From: JAAZBW01 sp035647855
GTDB taxonomy: Bacteria > Actinomycetota > Actinomycetes > Actinomycetales > Actinomycetaceae
Direction of reading: 5' to 3'
DNA length: 64,000 bases
Assembly: GCA_035647855.1 (NCBI GenBank)
Contig: DASRMP010000053.1
Location: forward strand, 21,716-85,715
Below are positions 43,571 to 49,733 of the stretch, piece by piece. Below the pieces are notes generated by a model. It had not been told where the DNA came from, ran no database searches, and saw nothing but the letters and a program-made list of their open reading frames with translations. How positions within the stretch are numbered: the first letter of the stretch is position 1; each line of letters starts with the position of its first letter. The position numbers were made by a program, and so were the translations under genes.

Positions 43571-45001
43571 ATGCGCCGACGACGTCCACTCGCCTTCCTG
43601 ACGGTCATGCTGGCCGCGTCCTTGGGGCTCGTCGCTCCCGCCGTCGCCGACGAGCGTGACGAACTGGCCGGCCAGCTTTCCCAGAACGAGTCGAAGATCG
43701 AGACGCTCCAGTCGCAACTCGAAGGAGTCGACCTCTCGCTGCAGCAGACCTACCTGGAACTGGAGGCCACCCGCACGCAGATCCCGATCGCACAGGCCGA
43801 ACTCGTCCAGGCGGAAGAAAGCCTCGCAGCAGCGGTCCGTATCCAGCAGTCGGTGGCGGACCGTCTCGCAGTCGCGGAAAACGAACTCGTCGGCATCGAG
43901 GACGTGCTCGTCGCAAGCCGGGAGCAGATCGCCGAGTCGCACGATTCACTCGGCGCCCTCGCGCGTGCCACTTACCAGAGCGGCGGCGCGACAACCCAGG
44001 ACCCCATGGCACTCCTGCTCGGATCCGAGTCCACCGACGATTTCCTCACCCAGTACACCGCCCTCGACTCGGCCGTCCGGTCCCAGACCACGGTCCTCGA
44101 CGAGATGAGCGAGCTCGAGGCCACCCAGCGCAACGCGGAGGCACGCCAGGAGTCGGTTCTCGTGCGCATCGAGGAGCTCAAGGTGGAGGCGGATCAGGCA
44201 GTTGACGAGGCCGATCAGGCACGGTCCGTCGCGGCCGCGAAGCGCCAGGAACTCGCGAATCTGGAGGTTCAGCAGGCATCCCTCGCGGGAGACCTCGAGG
44301 GACAGCGGGGCTCCATCGAGGCGCAGCAGGCCAACCTTGCCTCCGCGAACTCAGACCTGCAGACCCGCATCGCCGCGATTGACGAGGCGAATCGCCGGGC
44401 TGAGGAGGAGCGCAAACGTCGCGAAGCAGAGGAACAGCGTCAACGTGACGAGGAGGCCCAAAGGCAGCGTGAGGCGGCCGTCGAGGCGCAGCGCCAGCGC
44501 GAGGCGGGGGCCAATCCTGCTCCCGCGCCCGCCGCACCGGCCCCCAAGCCTGCCGCACCGGCCCCCGCGCCGGCTCAGTCAGCGAGTTATGCCTTCCTTC
44601 CGCCCGTGCCGCAGCCGCTCTACGTGACCTCGCCATACGGGTACCGGATCTACCCGATCACGGGCGGATGGTTCATGCACTACGGCGTCGACCTGCGCTC
44701 GGCGTGTGGCAACAGGCAGATGGCGGTGGCCGGTGGCACCATCTCGGACGTGCGCGGCGCCTACGGCAACGGCACTCACGGCAACCAGATCATCATCAAC
44801 CACGGCATGATCAACGGCAGTTCGTACGTCTCGGTGTACAACCACCTCTCGTCCTTCGCGGTGTCACGGGGCCAGAGCGTCAGCCAGGGCCAGACGATCG
44901 GCTACACGGGGGCCACCGGGAACGTCACCGGATGCCACGTCCACCTTGAGATCTGGAAGAACGGTTCGACGATCGACCCGATGACGCTGCCGGCCTTCTG
45001 A
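43571..45001 (+). CDS. FtsEX-activated M23 peptidoglycan metallopeptidase (coiled-coil, EnvC/RipC-like)
   Basis: A 476-residue secreted protein. A signal peptide (RRRRPLAFLTVMLAASLGLVAPAVA) is followed by a coiled-coil of about 270 residues (QNESKIETLQSQL...), an Ala/Pro-rich linker near 320-335 and an M23/LytM peptidase domain. Its zinc ligands are visible as MHYGVDL (H..D) and GCHVHLEI (HxH). It cleaves peptide crosslinks in the septal wall under control of FtsEX, which lies just upstream (6 bp). The coiled coil should dock on the FtsX loop. Confidence 0.92.
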   Translation: MRRRRPLAFLTVMLAASLGLVAPAVADERDELAGQLSQNESKIETLQSQLEGVDLSLQQTYLELEATRTQIPIAQAELVQAEESLAAAVRIQQSVADRLAVAENELVGIEDVLVASREQIAESHDSLGALARATYQSGGATTQDPMALLLGSESTDDFLTQYTALDSAVRSQTTVLDEMSELEATQRNAEARQESVLVRIEELKVEADQAVDEADQARSVAAAKRQELANLEVQQASLAGDLEGQRGSIEAQQANLASANSDLQTRIAAIDEANRRAEEERKRREAEEQRQRDEEAQRQREAAVEAQRQREAGANPAPAPAAPAPKPAAPAPAPAQSASYAFLPPVPQPLYVTSPYGYRIYPITGGWFMHYGVDLRSACGNRQMAVAGGTISDVRGAYGNGTHGNQIIINHGMINGSSYVSVYNHLSSFAVSRGQSVSQGQTIGYTGATGNVTGCHVHLEIWKNGSTIDPMTLPAF

Positions 45002-45128
45002 CGGGCGCCAGTCCACGCCCTGGGAGCTACTCCGTAAGAAAAACGCGGCGACGGCGCTGCCGGCGTGACGTATCCTGGGATGTCGCCGCGGGAGTCCGCG
45101 GTGCCCGAGGGCCGGAAAGGAGCGCGAG

Positions 45129-45653
45129 ATGGCGAAATCGGGGAAGCCCACCCAGGCCGAGCGCGCCAAGGCGGCGAGCGACGCCAAGAAGGTCATCGCG
45201 CGTAACAAGAAGGCCCTGCATGACTACAGCGTCGAGGAGACGTTCGAGGCCGGGATCGTGCTGACCGGCACCGAGGTGAAGGCGCTGCGGCAGGGACGAG
45301 CCTCACTCGTTGACGGCTGGGTTGAGATCGACGGGGGAGAGGCCTGGCTCCAGGGCGTGAACATCCCCGAGTACTCTCAGGGCACCTGGAACAACCACGC
45401 GCCGAAGCGCAAGCGGAAGTTGTTGCTGCACAAGCACGAGATCGCGAAACTGTGGCAGCGCACGCGCGAGAAGGGCCTGACGGTCGTCCCGCTCGAGATG
45501 TATTTCATCGGCGGCAGGGTGAAGGTCGAGATCGCACTCGCGCGAGGCAAGGCCGAGTGGGACAAGCGCGAGACGCTGCGCCGCCGGCAGGACGAGCGCG
45601 AGGCGCAGCGGGCCATGCGCGAGGCCAACCTCAGAGGCGCCTCTGTGCGATAG
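45129..45653 (+). CDS. smpB: SsrA-binding protein SmpB
   Basis: A 174-residue protein. The conserved core (KKALHDYSVEETFEAGIVLTGTEVKALRQGRASLVDGWVEI and the NIPEYSQGTWNNHAPKRKRKLLLHKHEI part) is the SmpB OB-fold that binds the tRNA-like domain of tmRNA. The C-terminal tail is basic. GGAAAGGAGCG lies upstream of ATG 45129. It precedes the tmRNA gene by 74 bp in the same orientation. Both act in ribosome rescue. Confidence 0.96.
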   Translation: MAKSGKPTQAERAKAASDAKKVIARNKKALHDYSVEETFEAGIVLTGTEVKALRQGRASLVDGWVEIDGGEAWLQGVNIPEYSQGTWNNHAPKRKRKLLLHKHEIAKLWQRTREKGLTVVPLEMYFIGGRVKVEIALARGKAEWDKRETLRRRQDEREAQRAMREANLRGASVR

Positions 45654-45688
45654 GGCACCGGGAATCATCTCGACCCCGCGGCCGTTGT

Positions 45689-45699
45689 ACCGGTAGCAT
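45689..45699 (+). promoter_or_regulatory. Promoter -10-type element of tmRNA
   Basis: ACCGGTAGCAT ends 28 bp before the tmRNA 5' end. The same 11 bp occur before tRNA-His at 54245-54255, so the motif is shared by the two stable RNA genes. The TAGCAT part would be the -10 hexamer; no clear -35 is seen here. Confidence 0.5.
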
Positions 45700-45727
45700 T
45701 GATTGCCACAACTCAATAGCGACACAT

Positions 45728-46104
45728 GGGGATGATCGGTTTCGACGGTGATCGTCTTACCAGGGAAAGCGGGTCGAGGACGTGCGGTTGTCTCGTAAAC
45801 GCTCCGCGCAACCCAATAGGTGCCACCGATAACGAGCGCACCGACTTCGCTCTCGCGGCCTAGTAAACCCGCGACAGCAGTCCGTCAGCCCGGGAACGCT
45901 CTCGTCCCGGTTCCTGGCGTCATCTAGAGAGCCACTGCTCCCGGTTCGGGTCACTTGAACCTGGAGAACACCCAAGGTGACTGGGCCCGTTCGCCACTCT
46001 GTCTGTGGAATAGGGTGAGGGCCGAGAAACTCCAAGCGCAGACTGCACCCGGAGAAAACCTGGTTCTACGTCATCGGACGCGGGTTCGATTCCCGCCATC
46101 TCCA
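45728..46104 (+). ncRNA. ssrA: tmRNA
   Basis: The 5' end GGGGATGATCGGTTTCGACGG and the 3' tRNA-like end (T-arm GGGTTCGATTCCCGC then CATCTCC plus discriminator A) pair in the acceptor stem; the CCA is not directly encoded after the discriminator. The tag reading frame gives ATDNERTDFALAA and ends TAG, with the LAA end recognised by proteases. The size (377 nt) and the position beside smpB fit. A strong hairpin follows the 3' end. Confidence 0.95.
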
Positions 46105-46110
46105 CTCCAC

Positions 46111-46170
46111 GCTCCGTACTCGAACACTTGACATCGTGACTGGTGTCAGGGGTTCGGGTACGGAGCTTTT
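46111..46170 (+). terminator. Intrinsic terminator after tmRNA
   Basis: GCTCCGTACTCGAAC (46111-46125) pairs with GTTCGGGTACGGAGC (46152-46166) across 15 bp with one T-G pair, followed by TTTT. A smaller TGACA/TGTCA hairpin lies inside the loop. Confidence 0.85.
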
Positions 46171-46440
46171 CGTTGTCCAAGTGCCGGCGCGCCTCTGCCT
46201 ACACATCGGGTTGAGCGCTCGGCGCGGAGGCTAGCGGCAATGCCGTCAACTTAGGGTTCTGTTTGAGGGTTCAGGGGTTGTTGTCGGCGTGTCGTGGTGT
46301 GGGGGCAACGGAGCTTCCGGTGGGAGATGCAACGACCAAGATGCTTCTACTCTCCCGGGAGCTCCGTTGTCTGCTTGTTGTGCCATTGGACGTGTTGTCC
46401 GTGAGATCCGTGTCGCCCAGGGGTCTGGAACCGGGCGGCT

Positions 46441-46880
46441 GGGGAACTTGGGACTGCCTTCGGGGTCCGGGTACCGGGTGGCTGGGGAACTTGGGACTGC
46501 CTTCGGAGTCCGGTATCGGATGGCTGGGGACCTCGGCACCTCGCCTTGCCGCTTTGCGTGGTGTCGCTGGGGAACTTGGCACCTCGCCTTGCCGCTTTGC
46601 GTGGTGTCGCCGGGGAACTTGGCACCTCGTCTGCTACCCCGAGGCTGCTTCTTGGGAAACTTCGGACCTCGACTATGGGGTGCGTTATTCCCCAGTAGGT
46701 CTCAAGATCCCCAGCGCGCCGCCCAGACGGGGTCTGAAGTTCCCCAGTTCCCGCCAAGACGGGGTCTGAAGTTCCCTAGCTCACGTCAGACGGGGTCTGA
46801 AGTTCCCCAGCTCACGTCAGACGGGGTCTGAAGTTCCCCAGCTCTCGCCAGATCGTCTCGGATGGGGTCCGAGTTTCCCC
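46441..46880. repeat. Array B1: tandem GGGGAACTT repeats, mirrored
   Basis: The left part has six copies of GGGGAACTTGG and variants (GGGGACCTCGG, GGGAAACTTCG) at about 46441, 46484, 46526, 46569, 46612 and 46653, a 42-43-bp period with conserved GGACTGCC or CACCTCG continuations. The right part has GACGGGGTCTGAAGTTCCCC units at 46726, 46758, 46789 and 46820, a 31-32-bp period, plus a diverged copy at 46861. AAGTTCCCC is the complement of GGGGAACTT, so the two halves are opposed. Confidence 0.85.
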
Positions 46881-46912
46881 GGTGGCGGTGTCCGGCCGGG
46901 TTCGCAGCGTGA

Positions 46913-47312
46913 GGGCGCACGTTCGTCACGTGAGGGCGCACGAACGTCACATCGGCGAAACCGGGGCGCGCGTTCGTCACATGAGGGCGCACGTCCGTCA
47001 CGATGGCGCAGTGACGTCACTGCGCCATGGTGACGATCGTGCGCCCTCAGCATTCTGCGTGTGACGATCGTGCGCCATGAGGTGACGAACATGCGCCCCG
47101 ATGTGACGATCGTGCGCCCTCAAGAATCCCGTGTGACGATCGTGCGCCCCGATGTGACGCTCGTGCGCCCAGGCGGCACGGGTTCGGGAGGGGTGTGACG
47201 ATCGTGCGCCGCGGGGTCAGGCGATGGGAAGAGGTGTGACGTTCGTGCGCCACGGCGGCACGGGTTTGGGAGAGTCTGACGATCGCACGCCCCGATGTGA
47301 CGAACGTGCGCC
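46913..47312. repeat. Array B2: 14 copies of the 16-bp unit, inverted about a palindrome
   Basis: The same family as array A: four minus-orientation copies (GGCGCACGTTCGTCAC type) lie left of 47003 and ten plus-orientation copies (GTGACGATCGTGCGCC type) right of 47028. The 90 bp from the last left unit through the palindrome to the second right unit (46988-47077) are nearly identical to 7434-7522. The outer right copies are more diverged (GTCTGACGATCGCACGCC) and separated by GGCGGCACGGGTTYGGGAG-type spacers. The array ends inside the right inverted repeat. Confidence 0.92.
47003..47028. repeat. Perfect 26-bp palindrome at the centre of array B2
   Basis: Identical to the palindrome at 7448-7473 (half-site ATGGCGCAGTGAC). 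Repeat orientation reverses here. Confidence 0.97.
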
Positions 47313-47372
47313 CCCACCCCACGACACGCCGAAAACAACCCTTGAACCCTCAAGCAAAATCTTAAGTTGAGG

Positions 47373-47699
47373 CTAGCGGAGGTACTCCGCGAGTTCGGCT
47401 TCAAGGATCGGCTTTGGTCTTGCGCCGATGATGGTCGTTGCGGGCTCCCCATCCACGAAGACAGTGAGGGCAGGGATCGAACTGATCTGGTAACGCTCAG
47501 CCAGGAATGGGTTCTCATCAATGTTGAGCTTGACGATCTTGAGCTTGCCGTCGCGCTCCTCCGCGATCCTCTCCAGGATCGGAGAGAGGGCGCGGCACGG
47601 GGCACACCATTCGGCCCAGAAGTCCACGAGAACCGGTATTGGGCTCTGGAGTACCTCCGCGTCAAAGGATTCCTCGGTCACTGCCGGTGCGCTGCTCAT
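47373..47699 (-). CDS. trxA: Thioredoxin
   Basis: A 108-residue thioredoxin. The active site is WAEWCAPC (Cys32 and Cys35; Ala in place of the usual Gly), the cis-Pro segment is SIPALTVF and the C-terminal helix ends LAEYLR. The ATG at 47699 has AAGGAAAC upstream; the open frame beyond it is not conserved. The end of the gene is directly next to the element at 46246-47370. It is probably cotranscribed with the upstream DsrE gene (95 bp apart) and serves as reductant in sulfur transfer or general thiol balance. Confidence 0.93.
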   Translation of the reverse strand: MSSAPAVTEESFDAEVLQSPIPVLVDFWAEWCAPCRALSPILERIAEERDGKLKIVKLNIDENPFLAERYQISSIPALTVFVDGEPATTIIGARPKPILEAELAEYLR

Positions 47700-47794
47700 A
47701 GTTTCCTTTCGTTGGGTCCTGCCGGGATCGGTGTGGTGAAGGTGTTGCTGTGTGCATTCGTTAGGTCGTTCAGGCGCGCCCGACGCGGTGCCGG

Positions 47795-48115
47795 CTAGAA
47801 GGTGACCGTCTTGTCGGCCCACTCGACCATGCGGAGGCAGTCGAGCATCGTGGAGACGGGGCACACGTCGCTGCCTTCCATCTTCCGAGAGGTGAGGCAG
47901 GTGCCGCAGGCCAGAAGGTCGCCGCCGGCCTTGTGGAAGACCTCGGCCTGCTCGGCCGCGTCCCACTTGTCATGGTGCAGTTCCTCGATCTCCACCGCCT
48001 CTCCCATGAGGAACACCTTGACGTCGTGACCGGCCTTGAGCGCTGTGTTGGCGAACCGGAGCGCGTTCCAGGCCTTTTCGTACTCTTTGGTCTCCAGGAT
48101 GATTCCGAGCTTCAC
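47795..48115 (-). CDS. DsrE-family sulfur-relay-like protein
   Basis: A 106-residue protein beginning VKLGIILETKEYEKAWNALRFANTAL, with the DsrE/F fold pattern VKVFLMGEAVEI and the cysteine motif LACGTCLTSRKM, where Cys could hold a persulfide. GTG 48115 is chosen because GGAGG precedes it by 6 bp; an upstream start adds six residues. It is divergent from an ArsR-rhodanese fusion and upstream of thioredoxin, which together suggest a sulfur-handling unit. Its exact partner is unknown. Confidence 0.85.
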   Translation of the reverse strand: MKLGIILETKEYEKAWNALRFANTALKAGHDVKVFLMGEAVEIEELHHDKWDAAEQAEVFHKAGGDLLACGTCLTSRKMEGSDVCPVSTMLDCLRMVEWADKTVTF

Positions 48116-48177
48116 TACTGCCTCCTTGAACACTGCCTCCTTGAACGGCGAGCGTTATATTACAACTACCGCGAATA

Positions 48178-48194
48178 CGATATTACAAATATCG
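48178..48194. promoter_or_regulatory. Probable ArsR-type operator
   Basis: CGATATT-ACA-AATATCG is a perfect 7-bp inverted repeat with a 3-bp gap in the intergenic region of the divergent DsrE and ArsR-rhodanese genes. A related TATTACAA half occurs 24 bp to the left (48157-48164). The AT-rich palindrome fits SmtB/ArsR operators and could control both directions. Confidence 0.65.
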
Positions 48195-48212
48195 AGAATA
48201 GGAGATCACGGG

Positions 48213-48896
48213 ATGGACAGTCGGGAGTTCAAGGACGCCGTGTTCGGGCACTTCGCGCGCGTCGGTGCATCGCTGGGCAACGCCAAGCGAGTCGAGATCG
48301 TCGATGTTCTCGCCCAGGGTGAGCGGTCGGTGGAGGACCTTGCCCGGGAGGTCGGCGCGTCGCTGAGTAACACCTCGCGCAACCTGCAAGTCCTTGCCAA
48401 CGCAGGTTTGGTGACCCGCCGGGTGGAAGGCACCTCGCGTATCTACCGGCTCGCTGATGAGAGTGTGTTGATCGCTTACCATGCCCTCGTCGGCGTGGCG
48501 CAGTCGCGGATCGCGGAGGTGAAGGCCCTGGCCAACTCCTTCTTCGGGGAGGCTGACGGGGCGCAGCCGATGCGGATGGCAGACCTGCAGGAGGCCCAGG
48601 AACTCAACGACGGTCTCCTCTTGATCGATGTTCGGCCCACGACGGAATACAACTCGGGCCATGTTCCCGGTGCGGTCAACGTACCCGTAGCCGAACTTGC
48701 CGAGCGGATGGCAGACCTGCCCAAGGACAGTCACGTCGTCGCGTACTGCCGCGGTCCCTACTGTGTCATGGCGGCCACCGCTGTCCGGCAACTCCGTGAG
48801 GCCGGCTTCCCGGCCGCACGACTGGAGATCGGTTACCCGGACTGGCTTCTTTCGCAGACTGCCGGCGAGTCTCAGCAGGAAGGCACTCGTGCATGA
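48213..48896 (+). CDS. ArsR-type regulator fused to a rhodanese domain
   Basis: A 227-residue protein. Residues about 1-110 are a winged helix of the ArsR/SmtB fold (VEDLAREVGASLSNTSRNLQVLANAGLVTRRVEG). Residues about 125-220 are a rhodanese (LLIDVRPTTEYNSGHVPGAVNVP), with active-site loop CRGPYC, the first Cys being Cys179. No metal-site CxC of canonical ArsR is present, so sensing is probably by the rhodanese cysteine, for example of sulfur species. AGGAGATCACGGG precedes the ATG at 48213. It should repress itself and the divergent DsrE-thioredoxin genes. Confidence 0.9.
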   Translation: MDSREFKDAVFGHFARVGASLGNAKRVEIVDVLAQGERSVEDLAREVGASLSNTSRNLQVLANAGLVTRRVEGTSRIYRLADESVLIAYHALVGVAQSRIAEVKALANSFFGEADGAQPMRMADLQEAQELNDGLLLIDVRPTTEYNSGHVPGAVNVPVAELAERMADLPKDSHVVAYCRGPYCVMAATAVRQLREAGFPAARLEIGYPDWLLSQTAGESQQEGTRA

Positions 48897-48973
48897 CAGC
48901 GGGTCTGGTCTACCTGGAGTTGCGCATCGCGCCGGAGGTCATGCACCACACGGCTGGTGCTGGTCCAGTTTGA
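48893..48973 (+). CDS. Short unrecognised frame (26 aa), perhaps part of a decayed gene
   Basis: ATG overlaps the preceding stop (ATGA) and encodes MTAGLVYLELRIAPEVMHHT plus six residues, then TGA. The overlapping next frame ends DDPRALVRGIWVPARDVRR at 49037, overlapping the kinase-like GTG start. The two frames could be pieces of one gene with a frameshift. I do not recognise either part and offer no function. Confidence 0.25.
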   Translation: MTAGLVYLELRIAPEVMHHTAGAGPV

Positions 48974-49033
48974 CGATCCGCGGGCGCTCGTTCGGGGCAT
49001 CTGGGTGCCGGCACGGGACGTCCGGCGCCGTGG

Positions 49034-49723
49034 GTGAGGGCGATGGGAGACAATACCGGGGTGAACATGGATCTGCTTCCCGAGGAACCCGCGGCGGGCC
49101 CTTGGCGCGCCGTCGCGCTGGACGACTTCGCCGCCCAGCTGCTCCACGCCCCGCAGCCCGCGGGGCGCCCGCGGATCGTCGCCGTCGACGGTCGCGGCGC
49201 TTCGGGCAAGTCCACCCTTGCCGGTGCCCTCGCGGCGCGTGCCAGGCGCAGCGTCATCGTGCACACCGACGACGTCGCCTGGCACGAACCCTTTTTTGCG
49301 TGGGGCGACCTCCTTGCGGACCGCATCCTCCAGCCACTGCATCGTGGCGAGGACATCGACTTCCGGCCACCCGCGTGGGTGCGCAAGGGCCGTGAGGGCT
49401 CGATTCAGATTCCCTTCGGCACCGAGACGGTGATCATCGAGGGGACCGGCGCGAATCAGCGCTCCTTCGCGCACCTGATCGACGCAACGGTCTGGGTGCA
49501 GGCCGACTTCGCTGAGGCCGAACGGCGCGGCATCGCCCGCGACATCGAGCACGGCATGAACGGAAACCCGGAGGAGACGGTCGCGTTCTGGCACGAATGG
49601 ATGAGCCACGAGATCCGGTTCTTCGCGGCGGACCGTCCGTGGGAGCGTGCGGATGTGGTCGTCGCTGGTACGGCGACGGTACCCCTCCTTCCGGGTCAGC
49701 TCGCCGTGTCCCCGAATCTCTGA
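49034..49723 (+). CDS. Uridine kinase-like P-loop protein
   Basis: A 229-residue P-loop kinase. Walker A is VDGRGASGKST near residue 58, the acidic loop HTDDVAWHEPFF holds the substrate Asp and VIIEGTGANQRSF the Walker B region. It resembles the uridine kinase/phosphoribulokinase family, and the actinobacterial nucleoside/shikimate-like hypothetical kinases. The substrate is not assigned. GTG 49034 overlaps an upstream small frame; ATG 49043 is an alternative. Its stop lies 10 bp before the nuclease-helicase gene, in one transcript. Confidence 0.8.
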   Translation: MRAMGDNTGVNMDLLPEEPAAGPWRAVALDDFAAQLLHAPQPAGRPRIVAVDGRGASGKSTLAGALAARARRSVIVHTDDVAWHEPFFAWGDLLADRILQPLHRGEDIDFRPPAWVRKGREGSIQIPFGTETVIIEGTGANQRSFAHLIDATVWVQADFAEAERRGIARDIEHGMNGNPEETVAFWHEWMSHEIRFFAADRPWERADVVVAGTATVPLLPGQLAVSPNL

Positions 49724-49733
49724 GGAGTTCCCC

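Larger units (their letters stand above)
46246..47370. mobile_element. Non-coding element with 61-bp terminal inverted repeats (repeat region B)
   Basis: The left end 46246-46306 and the reverse complement of the right end 47310-47370 match at 54 of 61 positions without gaps, both beginning TCAACTTA. The 1.1 kb between consists of two arrays, each with a left orientation and a mirrored right orientation. Outside the ends, GAGGCTAGCGG stands at 46227-46237 and 47369-47379, though 8 bp separate the left copy from the element. No transposase or credible gene is inside; frames are repeat-derived. It fills the gap between the tmRNA terminator and the 3' end of trxA. Whether it moves is not shown. 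Confidence 0.7.

Noticed and set aside
46263..46831. Open frames of 160-180 residues in region B
   Set aside because: They follow the 43- and 31-bp repeats, show no conserved domain and exist on both strands.
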